Assembly: GCA_964398955.1 (NCBI GenBank)
Contig: CAYNOZ010000004.1
Location: forward strand, 1 to 40,883
Length of the DNA stretch: 40,883 bases
Reading direction: 5' to 3'
Source: CAYNOZ01 sp964398955
GTDB taxonomy: Archaea; Methanobacteriota_B; Thermococci; Thermococcales; CAYNOZ01
The translations under genes and the position numbers were made by a program. Positions 1 to 7,640 of the stretch are shown in pieces. Below the pieces are notes generated by a model. The model did not search any database, was not told the origin of the DNA, and saw nothing but the letters and a program-made list of their open reading frames with translations. Positions within the stretch are counted from its first letter, which is position 1, and every line of letters begins with the position of its first letter.

Positions 1-46
1 CCTACCTAAATCAAAGATTGAGGAAGGGGACTTCTCACCAAATAAG

Positions 47-212
47 TTAAATTTTGTTCGTCTTGATGTCTCGGTATGTTTCTTGGTGTAACTCCATTTT
101 GTTGTAATTATTATCACCGTTCTCACTCCATACATCTTCTACAACTCTATTACAATTTTTTTTTAAACTGTGTAAATGTCTCTAGCAATTTATTCTTATC
201 GTCACTACTCAT
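47..212 (-). pseudogene. Decayed TnpB (IS200/IS605, IS1341-type) N-terminal fragment
   Basis: Read on the minus strand from an ATG at 212, the peptide contains LLETFTQFKK, then after a frame change VVEDVWSENG and ELHQETYRDIK. This spacing matches the N-terminus of archaeal TnpB nucleases as I remember it (an LxxTFxxF..N.VV...W block followed by KxxLHxxTYxDVR). The frame is broken in a run of nine T (156-164); removing one base joins the two halves. A possible earlier stretch, KKTVNLTGYE, lies upstream in another frame. A stop follows at 47-49, and the rest of the gene is missing or lies outside the window. No intact transposase is present. Seen: the peptide blocks and the homopolymer. Inferred: TnpB identity. 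Confidence 0.6.
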
Positions 213-392
213 ATCCAGTTAAATTCACTGTTTTCTTGAGTTAATCCGACATATTCACATATATGTTTCTAAAGTATGTAAACATTAAGAATAATAACAT
301 ACACCAATTCTTCCCAAAAGTAATAACATTAGAGGGATCCAGTGATAACCTATGATCTTTAAGTTCCTATTCATTAATGTAGTGGGGATAAA
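213..392. other. AT-rich gap upstream of mobB
   Basis: No coding frame or RNA gene is visible here apart from possible extreme N-terminal TnpB residues on the minus strand near 213-245. The last 35 bases carry a weak TATA-like TTTAAG near 358-363 and a GTGGGG ribosome-binding-like stretch before the TTG start of the next gene. Confidence 0.4.
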
Positions 393-1124
393 TTGAGCTT
401 AAAGGCATTAGGATTTTCAGGTTATAAGAATAGCGGTAAAACTAGTATCATTATTGAAACCGCTCGAATCTTAAAGAATAGTAATTACAGGGTTGGAATA
501 ATTAAGAATTTACATGGGTACTCTATAGATAAAGAAGATTCTGATACTTGGAAGCATAGAAAGGTTGCTGACTTTGTAGGATCAATCGGTGAAGAAGGGG
601 CAGTTCTTTTCAATAAGCCTGATTCATTAGAAGAATTAATTAAGATTATGCCAAAGGTTGATATTCTACTTATTGAAGGGTTTAAAAACGAGAAAACTTT
701 CCCAAAAATAATACTTCCTCGGTCCAGCTCAGAGATTCAGGAATTATCCGATGGACTTGAATTGGGGGTGTATGTTGAAGATTCTGACTATGATCTAGAA
801 GAAGAGGGAACTAAAAAAATTAGTAATCCAGAAGAGATAGCTGACCTAGTAGAAGATAAGGGATTTAAATTACCGAACGTTAATTGTGGTGACTGTGGAT
901 TTAACTGTTATGAGTTAGCCAAAGAAATAGAGAACGGTAATAAATCAGTGTATGAATGTGTTCAATTAGAAAAAGAAGTTAAAATTTACATAAATAATAA
1001 GGAATTAGATCTAAAAGGATGGGTACAAGGAATAGTTAAGAACACCATAATTGGAATGCTATCTTCACTCAAAGGATTTGAAAACGGAAAAATAGAAATA
1101 GAGATAGAAAACAGTGAAGAATGA
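393..1124 (+). CDS. mobB: MobB-type molybdopterin-guanine dinucleotide GTPase with C-terminal Fe-S domain
   Basis: A 243-residue protein. Residues 10-18 form a P-loop (GYKNSGKTS), followed by the MobB-like KNLHG (about 38-42) and a Walker B-like LLIEGF (92-97). MobB proteins are GTP-binding accessory factors for guanylation of the molybdenum/tungsten cofactor. Downstream of the MobB domain, Cys165, Cys168, Cys172 and Cys189 form a C-x2-C-x3-C-x16-C motif of the small Fe-S cluster type (PF04060-like), so this is a two-domain version seen in methanogen-type archaea. The start is TTG, preceded by GTGGGG. The stop overlaps the truA start (ATGA), so the two are probably cotranscribed. Formylmethanofuran dehydrogenase would be a natural client, which is inference. 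Confidence 0.85.
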   Translation: MSLKALGFSGYKNSGKTSIIIETARILKNSNYRVGIIKNLHGYSIDKEDSDTWKHRKVADFVGSIGEEGAVLFNKPDSLEELIKIMPKVDILLIEGFKNEKTFPKIILPRSSSEIQELSDGLELGVYVEDSDYDLEEEGTKKISNPEEIADLVEDKGFKLPNVNCGDCGFNCYELAKEIENGNKSVYECVQLEKEVKIYINNKELDLKGWVQGIVKNTIIGMLSSLKGFENGKIEIEIENSEE

Positions 1125-1948
1125 TAATCATGAATAAAATAGCCTTAAAAATTGCCTATGACGGGGAAAAATTCCATGGATCACAGACACAGCCCAAGGT
1201 ACACACAGTTGAAGATGAAATAAAAAAAGGCCTTGACAAAATAAAAACCTCATATAAAAATATTAAAGCCGCATCAAGAACTGATAAAGGAGTAAGTGCA
1301 ATAGGAAACGTTATAAGCCTAAAAACAGAATTCAATCCAGAAAAAATTCAAAGAGCATTAAATTCACAAACTAAAAACACATGGATAATAGGAACAAAAA
1401 AAGTTCCAAAACAATTCAACCCACGAAAACAAGCAAAAACAAAACATTACAGATACTACCTACCTAATCCAAAAGAAAAATACTGTATAAAAAAAGTTAA
1501 AGAAGCATCAAACATATTCGAAGGACAACAAAACTTCAAAAACTTCAGCAAATCTAAAAAAAATAACTATAATACCACCCGTGAAATAAAGAAAATTAAA
1601 GTAAAAGAAAAAGAAATAGGAGGCCATAAACTAATAGTATTAGATTTCTACGGAAAATCATTCCTATGGCAAATGATTAGAAGAATAGTCACAGGAATTA
1701 GAAAATACTCCAAAGACAGATTAACACGTCAAGATCTAATAAAAAGACTAAAAGTTAAGAAAAATAAGGGCATAGAACCATCATCCCCACAAAATTTAAT
1801 ACTAATAAAAATCAAATTCGAAAAACTAAAATTTAAACATAAAAAAGCACCTAATAAAATAATTAAAGAAAAATTGCAAAAAAAGTTATTTAAAAACCTT
1901 ATAAGACTACAACAAGCGGAAGATATCGTTAATGAACTTCCAGAATAA
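1121..1948 (+). CDS. truA: tRNA pseudouridine(38-40) synthase
   Basis: A 275-residue TruA-family enzyme that isomerises uridines in the anticodon arm of tRNA. The N-terminus (IALKIAYDGEKFHGSQ) and the catalytic motif ASRTDKGVSA with Asp55 are clear, and the later block KSFLWQMIRRIV matches the family. The first ATG overlaps the mobB stop (ATGA); a second ATG at 1130 (MNKIALK) is an equally good start. The protein is very rich in Lys and Asn, and the gene is A-rich on its coding strand. Its 3' end overlaps the convergent DUF371 gene by 20 bases, so the two transcripts would be complementary there. Confidence 0.93.
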   Translation: MIIMNKIALKIAYDGEKFHGSQTQPKVHTVEDEIKKGLDKIKTSYKNIKAASRTDKGVSAIGNVISLKTEFNPEKIQRALNSQTKNTWIIGTKKVPKQFNPRKQAKTKHYRYYLPNPKEKYCIKKVKEASNIFEGQQNFKNFSKSKKNNYNTTREIKKIKVKEKEIGGHKLIVLDFYGKSFLWQMIRRIVTGIRKYSKDRLTRQDLIKRLKVKKNKGIEPSSPQNLILIKIKFEKLKFKHKKAPNKIIKEKLQKKLFKNLIRLQQAEDIVNELPE

Positions 1949-2402
1949 TTTTCAATTCCCTTTCAGAATCCTTTAAACTCTGAATAAACCCTCGGGGAAA
2001 ATCAGCAGAAGAATAATCTGCATTAATCATCAAAGTTCTAGAACAAGTATAACTACTTGTTCTCCCCACTAAATCAGTTCCATGATCATAAGATAGTTCA
2101 GAATCACCCTCACCTTCTACAACCAAAAACGGTCCCTCATCTGATCCATTAACCAGAAAAAATTTAGCCACCACCTTAGCATCATCTTCCGAAGCTTTTT
2201 CCTTAAATTTTTGACTTAAATCAATAGCTCCTTTATCAGAATTAGTGCAGATAATACAATCAGCAGATTCGCCAATCTCTTCATCTTTAGTTATCTCAAA
2301 AGTGGATTCATGTTCAGCTGAAACATTTTTATGTCCAAAACATCTAATTTTTTCTCTAGCTTTAGGTTCATCTTTTTTAACCATAATTACCGCCTCAAAC
2401 AA
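1929..2402 (-). CDS. DUF371 family protein
   Basis: A 157-residue protein matching the archaeal DUF371 family: IRCFGHKNVSAEHESTFEIT near the start, CIICTNSDKGAIDLS in the middle, and the closing SYTCSRTLMINAD and FIQSLKD. The family has no established function and its near-universal archaeal spread suggests a core role. The first start at 2402 gives a short extra N-terminus; Met7 (2384) is an alternative. A TATA-like TATATAAATC lies about 45 bases upstream of the gene. It is convergent with, and slightly overlaps, truA. Confidence 0.82.
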   Translation of the reverse strand: MFEAVIMVKKDEPKAREKIRCFGHKNVSAEHESTFEITKDEEIGESADCIICTNSDKGAIDLSQKFKEKASEDDAKVVAKFFLVNGSDEGPFLVVEGEGDSELSYDHGTDLVGRTSSYTCSRTLMINADYSSADFPRGFIQSLKDSERELKIILEVH

Positions 2403-2649
2403 TAAATTAGGCTTCTTACTCTACTAGAACATATAAACTGATTTATATAATCTAATACAATAACTTAGAGTTTGATATATTAAAATATAATCGAATTTAT
2501 AATCGAGTTTTTATAATTATACCACATGATTTTTTTGGAGTTCTTTGAATCTTTATATTCTTAATTTTAAGAATCGTTGTTAATTTTAGATGTTGGTATT
2601 AGAGTAATAAAGATATTTAAGAGTTGAAAATTTGGATAATGTTTACTAT

Positions 2650-2988
2650 TTATATTTTGGATTTTATTGTGTTTTTGAAGTTTTGGAAGTTTGGTACTCC
2701 TATTGATTCTACTTCGTCGTTTACTAGGACTGTTGGTGTTCCCATTATTTTATGTTTTTTGGCTTTTTCTTTTCCTTTTTTGGTGGTTATGCTTACTTCT
2801 TCTGATTTTACTTTTTCGTGTTTTTTGGCGAGGTCTTCTGCCATTTGAACTGCTTTTGGGCAGTGTGGGCATCCTGGTGATGTTATTACTTCTATGTGTA
2901 CTTTTTCGGTTTTTGAGGTTGATTTTCCTTGTAAATTGTTTTTTATTTCTTTCATTTTCTTTTCCTTTATTTCATCGATATCTTTCAT
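2650..2988 (-). CDS. Thioredoxin/glutaredoxin-like disulfide oxidoreductase
   Basis: A 112-residue protein with a thioredoxin fold in residues 30-112. The active-site motif is Cys40-Pro-His-Cys43 (SPGCPHCPKA), and the cis-proline loop is GTPT at 83-86. There is no signal peptide or membrane segment, so it is cytosolic. The first 28 residues are a Lys/Glu-rich extension, likely helical. The CPHC active site is typical of redox-active glutaredoxin/PDO half-domains. The start is preceded by GGTGAG, and a TATA-like TTTAAAAATAT lies about 30 bases further up (around 3017-3027). It is monocistronic by position. Substrate unknown. Confidence 0.8.
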   Translation of the reverse strand: MKDIDEIKEKKMKEIKNNLQGKSTSKTEKVHIEVITSPGCPHCPKAVQMAEDLAKKHEKVKSEEVSITTKKGKEKAKKHKIMGTPTVLVNDEVESIGVPNFQNFKNTIKSKI

Positions 2989-3108
2989 TTTCTCACCATC
3001 GGATAAACTGAGACCAATATTTTTAAACCTTTCGTTTCAATGTATATCTAAGAAAAAAATCCACAAAAAGATTTAAAATAAAAATTTTAAAGACAAAAGA
3101 GTTTTTCA

Positions 3109-3786
3109 TTAACTTCCGACTGGTTCAGCTAAAAACTTTATATCAAATGCAAATTTATCTCCTTGATATTCGTTCTTAGTATCGCTTAAAAGATGATAGC
3201 CCTGTCTAATTTCCATTCTATGACCAGGTCTTAACTCTCCAAGATCTATCCATCCCCCGTTAATTTTACCAACCGTCATTGAATCCCCTTGAACAAATTC
3301 AATACCAGATCTAATTAATTCATTTGAACCATCATATACATTGTAATTCAGGCTATAATCAGTAACATTATGTAAATCATCTACGGGTCCACCAATTTCC
3401 TCTTCCGCAACTTGCTCAGGTTCATTATAAATTCCAGTTCCCCAATCAGTAACATTCACCATCTTATAGACCCTAGCTGTTTCAGTTCCATTATTATGCA
3501 CGGATATTTCAATATATCCTGTCCCATATCCAGGTAACATATAGCTTAGTGAAGTTGTTCCATTCCAAACAATCATATCCCCTACAGTTATGTTAACTGT
3601 TCCGGTATCAACCGAATTTGAATCTGCTAATGCATAAGTGTAGATCTTAAGATTTTCTTCATCAATAGATAACTCTGCCCCAACCCATTCATCATTAGAA
3701 AAGTAGTAAAAGGAACTAAAACCAACCAATAGTAATACCAATATCGCTACTACAGTTCTCTTCAAATTCAAACTTTTAAATCTCAT
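3109..3786 (-). CDS. Divergent TasA/camelysin-like secreted protein (last gene of the fibre locus)
   Basis: A 225-residue exported protein. An N-terminal hydrophobic stretch (about 10-29) is preceded by Arg/Lys, and the mature part is rich in NxS/T sequons (e.g. NVTD, NITV). The C-terminal half closely matches its neighbours: YKMVNVTDWGTGIYN, VDDLHNVTDYSL, GELRPGHRMEIRQGYH and EYQGDKFAFDIKF have counterparts in the 237-residue protein at 7641-8354. The signal region differs, lacking the YFSD motif of the other members and having FYYFSNDEW instead. That suggests a terminal, capping or anchor subunit, which is inference. It is followed by T-rich tracts on its strand (3050-3080) that could terminate the operon. 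Confidence 0.75.
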   Translation of the reverse strand: MRFKSLNLKRTVVAILVLLLVGFSSFYYFSNDEWVGAELSIDEENLKIYTYALADSNSVDTGTVNITVGDMIVWNGTTSLSYMLPGYGTGYIEISVHNNGTETARVYKMVNVTDWGTGIYNEPEQVAEEEIGGPVDDLHNVTDYSLNYNVYDGSNELIRSGIEFVQGDSMTVGKINGGWIDLGELRPGHRMEIRQGYHLLSDTKNEYQGDKFAFDIKFLAEPVGS

Positions 3787-3825
3787 TCTAAATCCTCCAA
3801 TTTAATTAATTTCTTCATTTCTTTT

Positions 3826-5388
3826 TTACTCATTATTTGAAGTTAGGATAACGTTATTGCTTCCAAAGTACCCGATATTTTCTTTAGTAATCCCAATTAT
3901 TTTTCCTAAATTCTTTCCATCTTCAAAACCAGTCCCTTCTATTGGGAATCGTAGTATCGCATCATTAATTCCATCCTTATTTATATCTTCAAAGAAAATG
4001 TCAGAACTAATTGTAAGAACTCCTCCATCATCATTTAAAACTCCTGGAGTACCTAGTTTAACTCTGTCAATATCTATTTTACTTGAATTAAAATTCGAAG
4101 ATCCGTATATTCCTACTTCAACTTCGCCATCAAGATATAAATCCTCATCAAATGGGTTAATAATACAATCTATTTTTACAGAATCTTTAACATCTGCAGA
4201 ACTTAAATCTAAATTTCTTTCTTCACTACTTGATAGATTAGGTTTATTGCTACTTTCATCATCACCAGGTTCGTTACCATTACTATTGATAGGATTATTA
4301 CTGTCTTGAGAACTATTTATCCTTATAGTGCCATTAGAATTCTCTATATCATAGAAATAGTTTTCCTCAAATTCAACGGATTCATTATATGGATTGTTGA
4401 TTTGTCTAGCCATGAAAATTATCTTCAAATCTAGTATCGCATCTTGAAATTCATTCATCTCTGATATATTCAAATGATAATCTTGTGAAACATCCATCCA
4501 CTCTCCACTATCTAGTACCCCTAAATCCATCCAAGTACCTTTCACGTCAGAAACTGTTACGTTTTGATTGTATATGACATTCTCATCGTTATTAATTTCG
4601 GTTATTAAGCTGTAATCAATATTATTTCCTAATTCATCTCCTTGAATTATCTCTCCACTAGTTACATAGAAAGTATGATTATAAGTCCCATTCCCATTAT
4701 CTGTTACATTATCAAATCTAACTGTAAAACCTATCGAATCAGTTAACTCAGTACCAATACTATTAAACGTTGAATTAGCTATTTTTGTAGCTGCCTTTGT
4801 AAAAACAGTCACATTCTCACATTTATCATCTAAAATTATAGTAAAGGAATCTTTTTCTACAAAACCATCTTCTCCTAACCCATCTCCATTTGCTTCAAAT
4901 TTAACAGAGGATAAGTTTTTGAAATGCATATTGGTTGGAGGCAATTTACCGGCTGGAACTTCAACATTATAACTTGCTTGATATGATCCGTCCCCCCAAA
5001 TTTCTCTATCCACTTGATATAAATCACCGTCTTCAGGATTTATAACGGCTAAATCATTATTACAAGTAAAATCGAATACAATATAGCTTAATGCGTGAGG
5101 TACTTTCTGTATTATGGACCCATTAAGATTAATTTTCTTATATATTCTAGATGGATTCGTTCCTTCATTAAATATGCTAACATTAGCCCAACCCACCTCT
5201 TCTGATGAAATATCAATTTCAAAGTATTTATTCCAAGGATTCTGATCGTTAATACTTATATCTATTGTACCCGCCTCTACATTAGCACTAGAATACTCTG
5301 AATCATTATAAATTGCTGTTGTACCTAATCCGAAAACCATTGAAATTAATCCTATCACCATAATACTTATTAATAATTTTTTTCTCAT
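3826..5388 (-). CDS. Large TasA-like secreted protein with calcium-loop C-terminal domain
   Basis: A 520-residue exported protein. The N-terminus (h-region about 5-22, then VEAGTIDISIN) matches the TasA-like signal and first strand of its neighbours, although the usual TYAYFSD is degenerate (TTAIYNDSE). The first ~340 residues are Asn/Thr-rich with many sequons and end in LKIIFMARQINNP, like the other members. A low-complexity Asn/Ser/Asp linker (about 350-390) leads to a C-terminal domain containing DINKDGIND, a dockerin/EF-hand-type calcium loop, near residue 470. A long adhesin-type or tip subunit is plausible. It lies 37 bases upstream of the 225-residue gene and 63 bases downstream of the signal peptidase. 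Confidence 0.75.
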   Translation of the reverse strand: MRKKLLISIMVIGLISMVFGLGTTAIYNDSEYSSANVEAGTIDISINDQNPWNKYFEIDISSEEVGWANVSIFNEGTNPSRIYKKINLNGSIIQKVPHALSYIVFDFTCNNDLAVINPEDGDLYQVDREIWGDGSYQASYNVEVPAGKLPPTNMHFKNLSSVKFEANGDGLGEDGFVEKDSFTIILDDKCENVTVFTKAATKIANSTFNSIGTELTDSIGFTVRFDNVTDNGNGTYNHTFYVTSGEIIQGDELGNNIDYSLITEINNDENVIYNQNVTVSDVKGTWMDLGVLDSGEWMDVSQDYHLNISEMNEFQDAILDLKIIFMARQINNPYNESVEFEENYFYDIENSNGTIRINSSQDSNNPINSNGNEPGDDESSNKPNLSSSEERNLDLSSADVKDSVKIDCIINPFDEDLYLDGEVEVGIYGSSNFNSSKIDIDRVKLGTPGVLNDDGGVLTISSDIFFEDINKDGINDAILRFPIEGTGFEDGKNLGKIIGITKENIGYFGSNNVILTSNNE

Positions 5389-5451
5389 TCCTCACACCCC
5401 ATTTCATCCTTTCAAGAAATATAAAGTAAAATATAAGTTCAATTTTAATTA

Positions 5452-5973
5452 TTAAGATTTTACTTCTTTTTTCTCCTTATTACTTCTTTTAATTACTTTA
5501 TTTATTTCCATAACCACTAAAATTATTGAAGGAATAATTACTAAACCAATAAAACCATAGAAAGTACCAGCATACAGAATGATATGTCCCAACATAGGGA
5601 TTCTGAACATCATCTCCCCCATCAATTCCTCCTCAAACACTGGACTTAAATCCGGACCTTCTGTAGCATCACCCTTAGTAATAAGCGATATTACGTTCCC
5701 ATTACTCATTCTTCTTTCAATAACTCTATGAGTGATCTTCATACTACCTCTATCATATGTAACAATATCTCCAACCTCTACATCATCTATATCAACTTCC
5801 TTCACTATTATTACATCGCCAGGTTTGATATTAGGCTCCATACTACTACCCTTAACGATATAAGAATTATTACCACCAATTAACGGAGGAAAACCATAAA
5901 CTACAAATGGCATAACAAATAAGATAACAACTGCGATAGATAACAATTTTAACTTCGATATGTTAAAGTTCAT
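5452..5973 (-). CDS. sipW: SipW/Sec11-type signal peptidase I
   Basis: A 173-residue membrane serine protease that removes signal peptides on the outer face of the membrane. TM1 is at about 8-27. The catalytic serine is Ser44 in GSSMEP, the ER-type catalytic histidine (replacing bacterial lysine) is His82 in THRVIE, and an acidic residue follows in KGDA (Asp102). TM2 lies at about 128-155, ending in a Lys-rich tail. This is the archaeal/SipW branch, which in Bacillus specifically matures TasA-type proteins. Its place in the middle of four TasA-like genes makes it the dedicated peptidase for them. A TATA-like GTATTTAAATT just upstream (about 6045-6056) could give it its own promoter. Confidence 0.9.
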   Translation of the reverse strand: MNFNISKLKLLSIAVVILFVMPFVVYGFPPLIGGNNSYIVKGSSMEPNIKPGDVIIVKEVDIDDVEVGDIVTYDRGSMKITHRVIERRMSNGNVISLITKGDATEGPDLSPVFEEELMGEMMFRIPMLGHIILYAGTFYGFIGLVIIPSIILVVMEINKVIKRSNKEKKEVKS

Positions 5974-6004
5974 TTTTTCTCACATCTTTAATTCAATTAA
6001 TTCA

Positions 6005-6056
6005 ACATTAAAAAAAGAAAAAAGGAAATATGAATATCTATTTTCAATTTAAATAC
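6005..6056 (-). promoter_or_regulatory. T-rich terminator and internal TATA box between the 479-residue gene and sipW
   Basis: On the minus strand the gap holds GTATTTAAATT, an archaeal TATA-box-like element, followed by CCTTTTTTCTTTTTTTAATG, a two-part U-tract of the kind that terminates archaeal transcription. Together they suggest that transcripts of the upstream structural genes partly end here and that sipW and the last two genes may also be served by a separate promoter. Confidence 0.4.
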
Positions 6057-6061
6057 TTATT

Positions 6062-7501
6062 CTATTGTTGCTCTTCATCTGGTTCTATTACTGAGTCTGG
6101 ATCTGGGCATATTACTCCAACAGCCATGTCACCATATCCAACAGTATGTGGAGTCATTCCAAAGTATGGTTCATATGCAACTGCATCTCCGGTGTCTCTA
6201 TCGACTACATATATGTTACCTGAAGTTTCGAATCCGTTGGTGGATCCTACTAATGCTCCAGTACCTGCCTCTCTAATAGCTATTCCTGTGAAGTAGTCTG
6301 GTGCCGGTGATGGTTCGGTTGCTAAAGTTGCAGTCATTGTATCTAAGTCTATGTTGTAGAAAGCGTCATCAGCGTTTGTGTACAGTATTAGGTCTCCGTA
6401 GGCGTCAAATATTAAGTCAGCTCCTTGAACATCAAGAGTTCCACCTTCAACTATACTTACAGTTCCTAAAACGCTTCCAGATGGAGAATTTGGATCAATT
6501 GTTACTATTTCATCGGTATCGTCACTTGCTCCGTATATAAGACCGTCTTCTGGGTTTACTGCTCCTAGAACTATTTGTTTTTCTGCTACAGGAGTTCCTG
6601 AGTAATCTACTCCGTTGTCAAATGTTTCTGTTACTAGATCGTAGGTTCCTAATTGGTCCGTGTTTTTGTCCCATAGGTATAGTTCTTTTCCATCGTTTGA
6701 TGATGATAGTGAGTCTACGTTATCCCAAGCTCCTGAATCTACTTCAAACATTTTGTTTAAGTATGCTCTTTGTTCTGAGTCGTCGAGAACTACTTCAAAT
6801 ATTGTGGTTCCATCTTCTGCTCCTTCTCCACCTGGTCCGCTGTCACTTAGGTATATTGTTTCTACTCCGCTGCAGTCTCCACATTCTTCTGGGTCGTTGA
6901 CTTGTTGTGCGTAGAAGTGCATGTCAAATGTCATGTTGTCTCCTTGCGCCCAGTTAGTTGTTTCATTAAACATATGGTATCTCTGAGTTACTACAGCATA
7001 TCCGCCATCCCCTGGTATTACTCCTAATTTGTACTCTTCTTCGTCAACACCAAGTAGTAAATGTCCCATAAGAATATCTTTTTGTTCTACTAATGTTTCA
7101 TTTGCGTCATATATTTCAACGTGATTCCAGTATTCAATTGCTGCACTAATTTTGTTTATTTCATTTTCTGGATCTTCTGCTAGTTCTGATTCTGGGTGGA
7201 GTCCTCCTCCGTACCCTGTGATGTTAATCATTTTACATACAATAGCATCGTTTGTTCCAACGTTCTTGATTGTTACATTTGTCCATTGTTGATACATTTC
7301 AGATGGTTTCATATCCTCTAATGTGAATGAACTCATCCAAGGATTTTCATTATCGATTGCTATGTCTATTGTTCCTGCTTGTAGTGTGTTGTCTTCTGCT
7401 GACTCTACATCACTGAAAAAAGCTAATGTTCCGTACCCTGCCATTGCTGAAATCAGTCCTATTATCATTAGACTTGCTAAGAATCCTTTGTTATAATTCA
7501 T
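6062..7501 (-). CDS. TasA-like secreted protein fused to a beta-propeller-like C-terminal region
   Basis: A 479-residue exported protein when started at the ATG at 7501, which has GAGGTGA seven bases upstream; an earlier frame start at 7531 adds ten polar residues and is less likely. The signal region ends in GTLAFFSDVESAEDN, the classical SipW/TasA-type cleavage and first-strand motif. Residues up to about 205 are the TasA-like domain (NVTIKNVGTN, GYAVVTQRYHMF, FDMHFYAQQVND). After a CGDC motif the rest resembles repeated propeller blades: SSSNDGKELYLWDKNTDQLG, GAVNPEDGLIYGASDDTDEI, DAYGDLILYTNADDAFYNID and GNIYVVDRDTG. It is very acidic, as expected for a surface protein. Its base composition is richer in G/T codons than its downstream neighbours. 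Confidence 0.78.
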   Translation of the reverse strand: MNYNKGFLASLMIIGLISAMAGYGTLAFFSDVESAEDNTLQAGTIDIAIDNENPWMSSFTLEDMKPSEMYQQWTNVTIKNVGTNDAIVCKMINITGYGGGLHPESELAEDPENEINKISAAIEYWNHVEIYDANETLVEQKDILMGHLLLGVDEEEYKLGVIPGDGGYAVVTQRYHMFNETTNWAQGDNMTFDMHFYAQQVNDPEECGDCSGVETIYLSDSGPGGEGAEDGTTIFEVVLDDSEQRAYLNKMFEVDSGAWDNVDSLSSSNDGKELYLWDKNTDQLGTYDLVTETFDNGVDYSGTPVAEKQIVLGAVNPEDGLIYGASDDTDEIVTIDPNSPSGSVLGTVSIVEGGTLDVQGADLIFDAYGDLILYTNADDAFYNIDLDTMTATLATEPSPAPDYFTGIAIREAGTGALVGSTNGFETSGNIYVVDRDTGDAVAYEPYFGMTPHTVGYGDMAVGVICPDPDSVIEPDEEQQ

Positions 7502-7571
7502 TTTCTTTTCACCTCTTATATTATTAAACACTAATATCTCCTAAGATCCTGTTAAACAGAAAAGGAGGCAT

Positions 7572-7601
7572 AAAAAAGGAATATTAATTTATTAATACTC
7601 C
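7572..7601 (-). terminator. Hairpin plus U-tract between first and second fibre genes
   Basis: On the minus strand an 11-base inverted repeat (GGAGTATTAAT ... ATTAATATTCC, one G-T pair, two-base loop) is followed directly by six T. It lies about 40 bases after the stop of the first gene of the locus and about 70 bases before the second, so it would act as a partial terminator, leaving the first gene's transcript in excess. Confidence 0.55.
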
Positions 7602-7640
7602 TATAATACTATAAAAACATTGTTAATTCTATTATATTCT

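Noticed and set aside
2691..3011. Plus-strand hydrophobic frames opposite the thioredoxin-like gene
   Set aside because: They are the complement of a Lys/Glu-rich coding region, giving Phe/Leu-rich shadow peptides without promoter or ribosome-binding site; the minus-strand gene has a CxxC active site and cis-proline.
6301..6914. Plus-strand frames opposite the propeller-like protein
   Set aside because: Leu/Ser/His-rich shadow translations; the opposite strand has a signal peptide and family motifs.
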